Part shown: one piece after another, positions 48,662-56,983 of the stretch | How positions within the stretch are numbered: the first letter of the stretch is position 1 | How the letters are laid out: the number at the start of each line of letters is the position of its first letter | Source: Photobacterium indicum | GTDB taxonomy: Bacteria > Pseudomonadota > Gammaproteobacteria > Enterobacterales > Vibrionaceae | Length of the DNA: 64,000 nt | Reading direction: 5' to 3' | NCBI RefSeq assembly: GCF_003026215.1 | Contig: NZ_PYOC01000008.1 | Span: 124,001 to 188,000, forward strand | Program-made: the position numbers and the translations under genes | The notes under the pieces: generated by a model | What the model saw: the letters and a program-made list of their open reading frames with translations, nothing else | Database searches by the model: none | Told to the model about the DNA's origin: nothing

Positions 48662-49967
48662 AAATTAATGCCTCGGTAATGGGTTTGTTTACGCCTTTAC
48701 GCGCAGAGAATAATGCAGCTAATAAGCAAATAAACATCACGCCGATAGTGGTAAACGCGACAAGCTCAAACGAGAAGTTGATATTCAGCGGATAGCCTTC
48801 ACTTCTTCCTGGCGGCGGGGGCATTTGAACATCGACAAACAGTAACAACACGCACATTAAGGCGTTAGATACTGCGCCTAGCATGCTACCAATGAGTGCT
48901 AATAATCCTGCTTCGCATAAAAATCCTCGAACGATCTCTGATGGGTAACTACCAAGGGCCGATAAGGTGCCGATTTCTCGGGTTCTTTCCGTTACTGTCA
49001 TGGTCATGGTGTTAAATAGAGCGACGAATACCACTAAGCCCATTACTGTTCCCATAATGCCGAAGATGCGGTCGTACAAATCTTTTACTTTGTTGTAGAA
49101 GAATGCGCGATCTTGCCAAGGGGTGATTTCAATCGGCTGAGACAGTTGATCTGACGTTTTTGATAATTGATCAGAAGAGCTTAATCGCTGATGTAGTTGT
49201 TGAGAGAGCCGTTGGTGCACAGCATTGGTTTGCGCCGTTTCAAATAAGAATACCGATAAAGTGCTGACTTTATCGCTCGCTAATAACTCTTGTGCACTTG
49301 TTATATGAATGTATAGCTGACGTTTATCGAGTTCTGGAACGCCAGTTGAATAGATGCCACGTACATTGAAATCGAATGCGTTAAGCGCCCCGTCGCTAGT
49401 GGTTGCGAGTAATGTTACCCAATCCCCTACATCGACTTTTAGGTTACGGGCTAAATCGACCCCTAGCATTACTTGTGGTTCGGCAGGGTCATAACGGCTA
49501 GAGGTTACATCAGACAGGCTTTGACCTGCTCTGATATCGAGGAACGGTCCTTTCATATCAAATTCACGATCGTTGACACCAGTGCCCATGAATATGGTCG
49601 ACTTACTGCCATTAGAGACTAAACCACTGAGGTATATACGAGGTTGAATACCGCGTATGGCATCATCGGCGATAATTTGTTTGATCAATGCTTGGCTATT
49701 ATCCAAACCATTGCTGAGCGGCATGTCTTCATCTCTGGTGAAGTAACCGGGTTGGCTTAATGTTAGGTGTCCGGTGTCTCTGGCGGTCGATTCTTTCAGC
49801 GATTCATAGGTGTATAAGCCAAAGCCACCAGCGCTGGTGAGGGCGAATACCGCGATGGCGATAATTAAAATCGACAACAAGCTGCGTCGCCCATTGCGCA
49901 ATAGGTTCAACCAAGCAAACCGAAGTGATACCGGAAAATGTGGTAACCGTGCAGCTAACTTGCCCAT
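48654..49967 (-). CDS. MacB/LolE-type ABC transporter permease (FtsX family)
   Basis: A 437-residue inner-membrane protein with one N-terminal helix (about 30-50), a large periplasmic domain (about 55-290) and three C-terminal helices in an FtsX domain (about 305-430). The conserved VTERTREIGTLSALGSYPSEIVRGFLCEA cytoplasmic segment that contacts the ATPase is present. A type VII (mechanotransmission) ABC protein. It overlaps the ATPase gene by 13 bases. Confidence 0.9.
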   Translation of the reverse strand: MGKLAARLPHFPVSLRFAWLNLLRNGRRSLLSILIIAIAVFALTSAGGFGLYTYESLKESTARDTGHLTLSQPGYFTRDEDMPLSNGLDNSQALIKQIIADDAIRGIQPRIYLSGLVSNGSKSTIFMGTGVNDREFDMKGPFLDIRAGQSLSDVTSSRYDPAEPQVMLGVDLARNLKVDVGDWVTLLATTSDGALNAFDFNVRGIYSTGVPELDKRQLYIHITSAQELLASDKVSTLSVFLFETAQTNAVHQRLSQQLHQRLSSSDQLSKTSDQLSQPIEITPWQDRAFFYNKVKDLYDRIFGIMGTVMGLVVFVALFNTMTMTVTERTREIGTLSALGSYPSEIVRGFLCEAGLLALIGSMLGAVSNALMCVLLLFVDVQMPPPPGRSEGYPLNINFSFELVAFTTIGVMFICLLAALFSARKGVNKPITEALIYV

Positions 49968-50653
49968 AACATGCCCCTTATATCGCTAGCGTGATTAACA
50001 AGCCTTCCATCAAATAGCGCGATGCTTCTATCGCAACGGGTCGCCATGCGAGGATCATGAGTCGCTACGATAAATGTGGTGCCCATTTCATGCCCCAGCT
50101 GCTTCATTATATCGATTACTACGTTAGCGCTTTGGCTGTCTAGGCTCGCGGTCGGTTCGTCAGCAATAACCAAGGCTGGCTTATGAACCAATGCCCGAGC
50201 AATCGCGACACGCTGTTGTTGACCGCCAGAAAGGTTATCGGGCCAGTGCTGAGTAAAATCGGCCAATCCCACTTTTTCTAGCATTTGTAACGCAAGTTCG
50301 TCTTGTTGCTGTTTACTGAATCCATTTAGGTGTAGCGGGTAAGCAACATTTTCTAATGCCGTCATGACTGGCACTAAGTTGAACCGTTGGAACACAAACC
50401 CAAGTTTCTGGCGACGGACTTTGGCAGCGGCTAATCGCTCTGTTGGGTAAGCTTTCCCATCCAGTGTGATCTCGCCTTGGTAATCCATGTCCAGTAATCC
50501 AAGAATATTCAGTAGGGTGCTTTTGCCTGAACCTGAAGGCCCACATAGAGCAATCATGTCACCTTTTTGAATATGCCCGTCGATACCTTGCAAAGCAGGC
50601 ACTGATTGATTGCCTAGTTGGTAAGTTTTTTGTATTTGATTAAATCGGATCAT
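49955..50653 (-). CDS. MacB/LolD-type ABC transporter ATP-binding protein
   Basis: A 232-residue ATPase with Walker A GPSGSGKST (38-46), Q-loop region VFQRFNLVPVMTALENV, signature LSGGQQQRVAIARAL (about 139-153), Walker B LVIADEPTASLD and H-loop ATHDPRM. It overlaps the permease gene. With the LolA-like and barrel proteins it makes a trans-envelope system separate from the canonical lolCDE. Confidence 0.93.
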   Translation of the reverse strand: MIRFNQIQKTYQLGNQSVPALQGIDGHIQKGDMIALCGPSGSGKSTLLNILGLLDMDYQGEITLDGKAYPTERLAAAKVRRQKLGFVFQRFNLVPVMTALENVAYPLHLNGFSKQQQDELALQMLEKVGLADFTQHWPDNLSGGQQQRVAIARALVHKPALVIADEPTASLDSQSANVVIDIMKQLGHEMGTTFIVATHDPRMATRCDRSIALFDGRLVNHASDIRGMLWAS

Positions 50654-50710
50654 CGTTTTCCCCTTTTCCTTAGGCTTCGCTGACCATGTTTATCACGAGT
50701 CATCTCTGGT

Positions 50711-50757
50711 GCTAGGTGCTAGAGATTAGGCAGTAGATATTAGATATTAGGTATTAG
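50711..50757. repeat. Degenerate TAG-rich short repeats
   Basis: A run of near-repeats of the form (G)ATATTAG / GTGCTAG (for example AGATATTAGATATTAGGTATTAG) upstream of the ABC ATPase gene and overlapping the 3' end of the next minus-strand gene. Low-complexity spacer, possibly slippage-derived. Confidence 0.5.
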
Positions 50758-51445
50758 TGATTAATGCTTTTGCGGCGATGGTATCGGCATGTTGAGGATC
50801 TTTACTCTCCATGATATGTAACCATTGTTTAGCTTGTTCAAGATCGTTAGCACGAAGAGAGGCTTTAATGGCGTAGTGATAAATCCACGCTGTTGCCGCA
50901 AAGTGTTGTTGTTCAAATTGAGGCTCAGACAGCAAGTCGATAAACAGATCGTATCCACGTTCGAAGTGATTAAAGAGATCGGGCAGTTGAGAATAAGTTA
51001 CCGCTGCCATGGCCTGGGTTAAGTAAGCCTCAGGTAGGCCTTGAACGATATCTTGTTGCTCGAGAGGCGTATTAAAATTGCCCAATAAGTTCAGCGCTTT
51101 ATCTATCGTTGCCAACCCTTTTTCGGTGAACTTCATTTTGTTCCATGGCAGAAAAGCATCCCTTCCTTGCAACGTTTGTGTACTGCCGAGATAAACCAAG
51201 TTAAGTGGTGTGGCCCCTTGTTGATTTAAGTTGTCACTCAGTTGCTTATATGCCTCATCAACTTTACTTTCGTCGCCCGAAGCGGCTTGGTTATACAGTG
51301 CCAAGGTCTCTACGGAAGGGGTTGCTAGCACAGGGTTGATGGTTGTAATAACAATACTGCTAAATACGATACCAACAATAGCCAGTGAATAACGGGTTGT
51401 TTTACTGATGTAATAAAGAGCTGAATGCTGTGCTTGAATTGTCAT
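50747..51445 (-). CDS. Secreted helical (TPR-like) protein of unknown function
   Basis: A 232-residue protein with a signal peptide (hydrophobic about 21-38, cleavage near VLA-TP) and an all-helical, TPR-like remainder (ETLALYNQAASGDESKVDEAYKQLSD..., ending with LEQAKQWLHIMESKDPQHADTIAAKAL). The ATG at 51445 is preferred because AGGA lies eight bases upstream; other in-frame starts at 51463 and 51574 have weaker sites. It is upstream of and co-directional with the ABC genes (about 95 bases), so it is probably the first gene of that cluster. Function not recognised. Confidence 0.75.
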   Translation of the reverse strand: MTIQAQHSALYYISKTTRYSLAIVGIVFSSIVITTINPVLATPSVETLALYNQAASGDESKVDEAYKQLSDNLNQQGATPLNLVYLGSTQTLQGRDAFLPWNKMKFTEKGLATIDKALNLLGNFNTPLEQQDIVQGLPEAYLTQAMAAVTYSQLPDLFNHFERGYDLFIDLLSEPQFEQQHFAATAWIYHYAIKASLRANDLEQAKQWLHIMESKDPQHADTIAAKALITNT

Positions 51446-51680
51446 GGTTGCAGTCCTTTTCATATGTTGATACTGAAAGGTTACTGACAAACATGCTTCT
51501 ATTCTTATCAATGCGATGAACGGGCGGTATTGCAGATAAACGGTAAGTGGGGTAGATAGCAGGTAAAGTTGCACCTTGAATGTAATTTTACTGTCAGAAT
51601 TATCAGTAGCGAGTGTTGGTGTCTGTCAGTCGATTTGAATTGAGGCTATTCTTTATTCTCGATAATAAAGAGGGTGAGTA

Positions 51681-52649
51681 ATGAAAAAAGCAGTAATCGT
51701 AGGTCTTGTGAGTGCCGCTTTGGCTGGTTGTGGTGGTTCAGACTCGTCAGATAGCAATGGTACAGGTACTTTTTCGTTAGCCTTTTCTGATGCTCCTGTT
51801 GATGGCCTAAGTAAAGTATGTGTCGCCTTTGATCAGATTTCAGTTCATCACGTTAATGGTGGCGAATCTAGCTGGGGCACAACATCTTTTGCTGCTGATC
51901 AAAGCTCGCCTGAATGTGTACCAGAAGATCTGACAATACCTTCTGATAGCAACGGCAACCCTGATTTTATGGTGATTAATTTGATGGCATATCAAGGTAA
52001 TCATTCGCAACAAGTATTAAGCGATGAACTGATGGAATCGGGTAAATACACTCAAATGCGATTATCAGTGCTAGAAAAAGGCACTTATAGCGATGGCACA
52101 CCGTATTCCCATGTGGAAGAAACCGATACCGAGAACAAGGAAGGTATTCGAGTACCCAGTGGCGAGCTAAAATTAGATGGTTTCGATGTTGTTGCGGATG
52201 CGACACAAGCTTATACGCTCGAATTCGATTTACGTAAAAGTATGGTACAAAATGCCAATGGTTATCAGCTAAAACCACGTGGTGTACGCTTAGTCAATAA
52301 TGAAAATGTCGCTGCTATCGATGGCACAGTGAGCAGTGTTGCCTGTAATGATTATACAACTAATAATATTAATGATGCCTTCGTTTACGTTTACCCAGCT
52401 TCAACTGATGATCACGGTGACTTAGGATCTGAATTTGAACCGTATACATCTGTTGCTGTTGCTGTCGATCCATTAACTCAGAATGGTTCGTTCAATGTTG
52501 GTTATGTTCCATTCGGCACTTATGATCTGGCACTGGTGTGTAATGGCAGCGAAGATCATCCTGAGATAGGCGATGATCAGCTTGAGATTGCAGACCCTAT
52601 TCAACAAGATTTAATACTGTCTACAACAGGTTTAACGGTCAGTTTTTAA
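51681..52649 (+). CDS. DUF4382 domain lipoprotein
   Basis: A 322-residue lipoprotein: signal sequence with lipobox LAGC and Cys17, then a Gly/Ser/Asp linker and a DUF4382-type domain (about 28-205: TFSLAFSDAPVDGLSKVCVAFDQISVH...). A second beta-rich region (about 210-320) resembles a carboxypeptidase-regulatory-like fold (FNVGYVPFGTYDLALVC). No +2 Asp follows the lipidated Cys (GG), so outer-membrane sorting is expected. GAGGGTGAG precedes the ATG. Function unknown. Divergent from the secreted helical protein gene. Confidence 0.85.
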   Translation: MKKAVIVGLVSAALAGCGGSDSSDSNGTGTFSLAFSDAPVDGLSKVCVAFDQISVHHVNGGESSWGTTSFAADQSSPECVPEDLTIPSDSNGNPDFMVINLMAYQGNHSQQVLSDELMESGKYTQMRLSVLEKGTYSDGTPYSHVEETDTENKEGIRVPSGELKLDGFDVVADATQAYTLEFDLRKSMVQNANGYQLKPRGVRLVNNENVAAIDGTVSSVACNDYTTNNINDAFVYVYPASTDDHGDLGSEFEPYTSVAVAVDPLTQNGSFNVGYVPFGTYDLALVCNGSEDHPEIGDDQLEIADPIQQDLILSTTGLTVSF

Positions 52650-52706
52650 GTTTATAATTGAATGTGAAGAATATCGGCTTGGTTACAAGTTGATATTCTA
52701 AGTGAC

Positions 52707-53327
52707 TTATAACAATTTAATATACAGCTGGCGATCATCTTCAGATGGCTTAAAGCCCACCGTTTCAAGATAAGAACGATGTTCGACATTACTTGTACGC
52801 ACATGAAGCGTGTTAATACCTCGGTTCTTTATAACTTCAGGGTTCGTCTCGAAATAATAAGTCCCAATTTTAAAGTCACGATATTCTTCAGTCACATAAT
52901 CTAATAAAACGTTCAGCACACCATTTTCATCTTTAGAGCCAACTAATACCCCCGCAATATTATTATTACGCAGCATATAAAAAGCCGTATTCGATAATCT
53001 CAGTTCTTCTCTCGACACTTGCAGTTCGATGTCTTTTTTATTCATTTCTATAAAATGTAAAAAGTACTCTGAATCCGTAGAGGCTGTAATTAACTTAAAG
53101 CGTTCTTTAACACTGTAAATTTTATATAGGAAATAAACATTAATCCCCGCGATACCAAGATTCATTAACATGGTAGGAAGAGAATCGATAAAGTATGCAA
53201 AAGCAGCGAAAAGTAAGCAGCCAGTAAAGTTGATCACCCTTAGTTTTACGATAGAGGTCATCGTTAAAGACACTAACACGACCAGTGACGCGAGATAGCC
53301 GAACCATTCCACCCAATCAAATTCCAT
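52707..53327 (-). CDS. YgjV-like membrane domain fused to a GNAT-like domain
   Basis: A 206-residue protein. Residues 5-70 form three membrane helices resembling the YgjV (inner-membrane protein) family. Residues about 75-206 are soluble and look like a GNAT acetyltransferase fold: NNNIAGVLVG..., a middle helix, and the C-terminal LHVRTSNVEHRSYLETVGFKPSEDD, where N..H..YLE..GF is the typical GNAT end. The acetyl-CoA loop is not canonical, so activity is uncertain. Stands alone between divergent and convergent neighbours. GGAGAT precedes the ATG on the minus strand. Confidence 0.75.
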   Translation of the reverse strand: MEFDWVEWFGYLASLVVLVSLTMTSIVKLRVINFTGCLLFAAFAYFIDSLPTMLMNLGIAGINVYFLYKIYSVKERFKLITASTDSEYFLHFIEMNKKDIELQVSREELRLSNTAFYMLRNNNIAGVLVGSKDENGVLNVLLDYVTEEYRDFKIGTYYFETNPEVIKNRGINTLHVRTSNVEHRSYLETVGFKPSEDDRQLYIKLL

Positions 53328-53506
53328 TTTGATCTCCTTATTTTTTATTATTCGTTAAAGATAGCATAAGAAAAAGAGGTTTTTCTGTAGTGGTGCCAAT
53401 CAGTATGACATCGTCGGGATCATAACCTGAGATATTTACAAAAATTCCTTTAGCTGCTGGCCAACTGGTCGCTTTGACTGATAGGCATCTTTAATTATGT
53501 ATAACA

Positions 53507-54457
53507 ATGAAAGATCAACTCATTATATCAATATCCAATATCCATGGTTCGCGGCACTTTCATCTGGGGAAATTTTTCAAGCGTAACGTGGTTGCAGCCT
53601 CAATCTTTGTGGCGGTCTCCGTTATTGTTACCGCAATCGTTATCAATTACCTTGTTGGCGAGGTCGATCAATCCCGGCAGAGCCAGCAACAATTAAATGT
53701 TCATTCAAAGCAGTTAACATCAGAAATCGAACAGCTAGAAAGGTTCCGCTATACACTCGAGCAAGATTTAGCAGAACGAAACGATGAACTTGAACTAGTC
53801 ACCGGGCGAATGGGGGAACTGGAACACGTACTTGGTATAGAGTCGGAAGTTGAATTATCGCTCAACAATCGGTTAGATACTGCTGCGGTTAACTCAGCCG
53901 TGCGCCTGTCCATGTTACAGCTTATTCCAAATGGCAGCCCGATTGAGTACCGACGAATGTCTTCTGGTTTTGGTAATCGCATTCATCCTATAAAAGGTAA
54001 GAAACGTCGCCACCTTGGGATCGATCTCGTCGCTAAAACAGGCACACTGGTACGCGCTCCGGCTGATGGTGTCGTTGAATTGGTTCGCCCAAGCAAAAAA
54101 GGCTATGGTAATTTGCTTAAAATAAACCATGCCTATGGTTTTATGACCTTGTACGCACATTTGCACTCATTTAATGTCAAAAGCGGTGATTTTATCCGTA
54201 AAGGCGACATTATTGCCGAAACTGGCAATAGTGGCATATCCACTGGACCTCATTTGCATTATGAAGTTCGTTTTCTTGGCCGAGCCTTAAATCCAAAGTC
54301 GTTTTTGGACTGGAACTCGACCGATTTTGAAGTACTATTTGACCATGAAAGGAGTATTCGATGGGACTCTTTAGTAAAAATCCTGCAAGATCAAGCCAGC
54401 ACACATCTTCAACTATCATTGCACAAGGTTGTTCCATCAGAGGAAATATCGAACTAA
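53507..54457 (+). CDS. M23 (LytM) endopeptidase paired with bactofilin
   Basis: A 316-residue paralogue of the M23 gene at 36426-37418. One membrane helix (about 30-50), a coiled coil (55-112) and a C-terminal LytM domain with zinc ligands H169 and D173 (HLGID) and H249/H251 in GPHLHYE. It is predicted to be an active periplasmic cell-wall endopeptidase. Its last 97 bases overlap, in a different frame, the bactofilin gene. M23 peptidase-bactofilin pairs are known to set cell shape in other bacteria (Helicobacter Csd1/CcmA), so a localised cell-wall cutting role is plausible. Confidence 0.92.
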   Translation: MKDQLIISISNIHGSRHFHLGKFFKRNVVAASIFVAVSVIVTAIVINYLVGEVDQSRQSQQQLNVHSKQLTSEIEQLERFRYTLEQDLAERNDELELVTGRMGELEHVLGIESEVELSLNNRLDTAAVNSAVRLSMLQLIPNGSPIEYRRMSSGFGNRIHPIKGKKRRHLGIDLVAKTGTLVRAPADGVVELVRPSKKGYGNLLKINHAYGFMTLYAHLHSFNVKSGDFIRKGDIIAETGNSGISTGPHLHYEVRFLGRALNPKSFLDWNSTDFEVLFDHERSIRWDSLVKILQDQASTHLQLSLHKVVPSEEISN

Positions 54458-54807
54458 CGTGTAATATTCAAGTTGATGGGTATGTCGAAGGTAAAATTCG
54501 TACCGACCAAACGCTCGTGATCAGTAATCAAGGACGGGTGAAAGGTGAAATTATCGCCAACCATATCGTGATTAACGGTATGTATGATGGCACGTGTTAC
54601 GCGAATAGCATCGAAATACTGCAAGACGGTAAGGCGAGCGGTACGATTCATTGTGATGATTTAAGTATCGAGCGTGGTGGAAGCTTCCTTGGTGAGACGC
54701 AGCCAACCAGTGAAGAAACCGTCACTGTGATTAACAGCCAACAAAAAGAAGACAAGGCTGTTAGTAAAAACGAAAAGCCCAAAAAAGTCGCCAACGCAGC
54801 TAAATAG
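54361..54807 (+). CDS. Bactofilin family cytoskeletal protein
   Basis: A 148-residue polymer-forming protein (DUF583). The beta-helix core spans about 18-115: STIIAQGCSIRGNIELTCNIQVDGYVEGKIRT... with a repeating V/I-x-G pattern, flanked by a short N-terminus (MGLFSKN) that may touch the membrane and a Lys-rich C-terminal tail. The ATG lies inside the M23 gene, but AAAGGAG seven bases upstream strongly supports it. Followed by a terminator. Confidence 0.93.
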   Translation: MGLFSKNPARSSQHTSSTIIAQGCSIRGNIELTCNIQVDGYVEGKIRTDQTLVISNQGRVKGEIIANHIVINGMYDGTCYANSIEILQDGKASGTIHCDDLSIERGGSFLGETQPTSEETVTVINSQQKEDKAVSKNEKPKKVANAAK

Positions 54808-54835
54808 TACAAATACGAATTAATTGTGTAACAGT

Positions 54836-54862
54836 AAAACCCGATCATAGGTCGGTTTTTTT
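54836..54862 (+). terminator. Terminator after bactofilin
   Basis: CCGATC-ATA-GGTCGG hairpin (one G-U pair) flanked by AAAAC and a run of seven T residues. Confidence 0.85.
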
Positions 54863-54942
54863 ATTGGTATTATATTAATGTATTTATTAGGCATTTTAAC
54901 TCTCACCGAATAACCACCGATATATGAGAATAAGTATAACTT

Positions 54943-55422
54943 ATGCAAACAGCCGATGAATTCATTCAACTTTTAGAACTGGAACAGCATATTGAAGGGG
55001 GATACTATCGCTCCTCTTATAGCTCACAGAGCAATTTCGATCAGACTCGTTCATTATGGAGCAGCATCTATTTTCTGCTTCGTACTGGTGAGGTTTCACA
55101 TTTCCACCGCTTAACCGCCGACGAAATGTGGTACTTCCATGCGGGAGAATCGCTAACCATCTATATGATCTCGGAACAAGGTGAGTTGACGACGGCGCAA
55201 CTGGGTCTCAATATTGCGGCAGGTGAACGCCCGCAATTTCTGGTGCCTAAAGGCTGTATTTTTGGTTCAGCAATGAATCAACCTGGATTCTCTTTAGTGG
55301 GGTGCATGGTGTCACCTGGGTTTACCTTTAATGATTTTGAGCTGTTTAACCAAGAAACATTAATGGCAATGTATCCACAACATGAAGATATTATTCGTCG
55401 CCTGAGTCGTAATGAAGGGTAA
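54943..55422 (+). CDS. Cupin family protein (DUF985)
   Basis: A 159-residue single-domain cupin. Characteristic segments: LEQHIEGGYYRSSY near the N-terminus, SSIYFLLRTGEVSHFHRLTADEMWYFHAGESL (cupin motif 1 with potential metal ligands H58/H60 region) and VPKGCIFGSAM...FSLVGCMVSPGF. The family (Cupin_5, YML079-like) has no settled function. No clear operon partner; a terminator separates it from bactofilin. Confidence 0.9.
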   Translation: MQTADEFIQLLELEQHIEGGYYRSSYSSQSNFDQTRSLWSSIYFLLRTGEVSHFHRLTADEMWYFHAGESLTIYMISEQGELTTAQLGLNIAAGERPQFLVPKGCIFGSAMNQPGFSLVGCMVSPGFTFNDFELFNQETLMAMYPQHEDIIRRLSRNEG

Positions 55423-56012
55423 GAAACAAACTTTACATTTATAAATACCAACGCCCGCAATAAGGTGCGCCACGATAAACTCCCCAAGCGCACCGAACTC
55501 CAAACCAAAACTGTCGAGTGTAAAGCGTCAATATGATGGTTTTATAGGCACGTTTATAATTTTCTCGATATTGAAGTGCCAGAAGGCATATACCCAAGTT
55601 ACCTCAAGATGCTCGTTTCAGCCACCTGATTATCAAGGTGAAGTGCCTGATGGCTTTTTTGTACCTTACTCATGAGCTCACACGCGTTATTTGAGACGAA
55701 AACTATCTTTGGGGCTTCACATTGCGCTGGGGTATGAGATGCCGCTGTCTCTTTATATGAGCTAGGCATACGGTAGAGGTTTTGGCTTTAGTGTTGCCAA
55801 TGTTGCCGAGTTTCATAGCATATTATACTAATACGATAGTTAATGAATAAATTATGGTCTGTGATGTTGTGGGAAACGAACAAACAACAGGCTTGTATTT
55901 CATGAAATTCCTGACCGAATGTTGATTATGTATACATAGTTATACGCAAAGCGTATCGATGGTATCGATAGAGAACAGTATATGGGATTATTAAAAGAAT
56001 TAAGCAAGACGA
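55423..56012. other. 590-base spacer with possible gene remnant and packed palindromes
   Basis: No intact gene. Plus-strand stretches read as protein-like but are broken by stops: DIEVPEGIYPSYLKMLVSAT-stop near 55570-55630 and LRRKLSLGLHIALGYEMPLSLYMS-stop-AYGRGFGFSVANVAEFHS near 55690-55818, suggesting a decayed gene. The stretch from about 55588 (GCATATACCCAAGTTACCTC) recalls dispersed Vibrionaceae intergenic repeats. Just before the next gene are the palindrome TATGTATACATA (55927-55938), ATACGC-AAA-GCGTAT (55942-55956) and the direct repeat GTATCGAT (55953-55960, 55962-55969), a probable operator/promoter region. Confidence 0.45.
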
Positions 56013-56978
56013 ATGGAAAGCGTTATGACACCGACAAGTTGCTCTTATTCAAAAGAAAAAAAACAAAATGTCTTTGCGATGTTTTTGAAACATCTACGCC
56101 AAAGTAACGAATTATCTCAAGAACAGCTTTGTTTGTATTTACGCCAACATAGTAGCCTATTCTACAATCTCGATACCATAACCGTGAGCCGCTGGGAGCG
56201 AAGCGTTAATATTCCATCATTGGCAAAACAAGCTGAAATTGTTGAGCTGTATGATAATGAACTGACCAGTATTTATCGCCATGATCCTCAATTTTTGGAG
56301 GAGTGCAGTACATTAGTGTCAATTCCGAATCAGAGTCGGTTCAAGTCCTCTCATCCCTATTACACCAATGATAACTATGATATCCAAGTTATTGATATTA
56401 ATGACGACAGCTTCTACATAATGCTGAAAATGATTCTGCGTTATGAAAACAACCCAAGCCTTGTCTTAAAGCTACCTTTGGCAGAGTTTGATGGGCTTAA
56501 AGATTTAAAGATCCATGTCGCCAATGCATTCAATGATCAGATCATAGGGCATGCACTCTATATTGAAACGTCTTCTCAATATGTATTGGAGTTGGTGAAT
56601 ATCAAGAGCGATTTAAACGAGATCGTTACTAAAAATCCTAAAAAATTGCCCGATACCATGTTAGTGCTATCGTCAGCTGGCGCAACGAAAGAGGTAGAGA
56701 ACAGTATGATGTCTACCTATATCAACCGTTTCGTTAATCAAAAAAATCTACGTTATCTTTGTTTTAGTGTGTGTGATGAGGGGTTCATCAAGAAGCTTAA
56801 TGCCGCCAAATTAGATGCCTTTAAGGTGAGAACCATACAGTTAGAAGACAAAACGGTTGCGGTACACTCTTTCTTGCTGAGTCGCTCAGAATTGATGGCG
56901 AACCGTTTTTTACTGAAACTTGCCGTAATATCGCCAAAACAGCTTGTAGACTTTCTCAATATCAAAGGTAAGGGATAA
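56013..56978 (+). CDS. XRE-type HTH regulator of the phosphorelay cluster
   Basis: A 321-residue protein with an N-terminal helix-turn-helix (about 22-80: LRQSNELSQEQLCLYLRQH...DTITVSRWERSVNIPSLAKQ) and a 200-residue C-terminal region I do not recognise. The start is uncertain: ATG 56013 or ATG 56025 (four codons later, GGAAAG upstream). It ends five bases before the REC-EAL gene and is likely cotranscribed with it, so it may be the transcriptional output of the module or its autoregulator. Palindromes upstream are candidate binding sites. Confidence 0.8.
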   Translation: MESVMTPTSCSYSKEKKQNVFAMFLKHLRQSNELSQEQLCLYLRQHSSLFYNLDTITVSRWERSVNIPSLAKQAEIVELYDNELTSIYRHDPQFLEECSTLVSIPNQSRFKSSHPYYTNDNYDIQVIDINDDSFYIMLKMILRYENNPSLVLKLPLAEFDGLKDLKIHVANAFNDQIIGHALYIETSSQYVLELVNIKSDLNEIVTKNPKKLPDTMLVLSSAGATKEVENSMMSTYINRFVNQKNLRYLCFSVCDEGFIKKLNAAKLDAFKVRTIQLEDKTVAVHSFLLSRSELMANRFLLKLAVISPKQLVDFLNIKGKG

Positions 56979-56983
56979 CCACA

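Noticed and set aside
55278..55508. 76-codon minus-strand frame over the cupin 3' end
   Set aside because: Overlaps a well-supported gene and lacks protein-like features or a ribosome-binding site.
55982..56111. Short frame beginning MGLLKELSKT upstream of the HTH gene
   Set aside because: Out of frame with the HTH gene, ends early and resembles no family; the HTH gene overlaps it.
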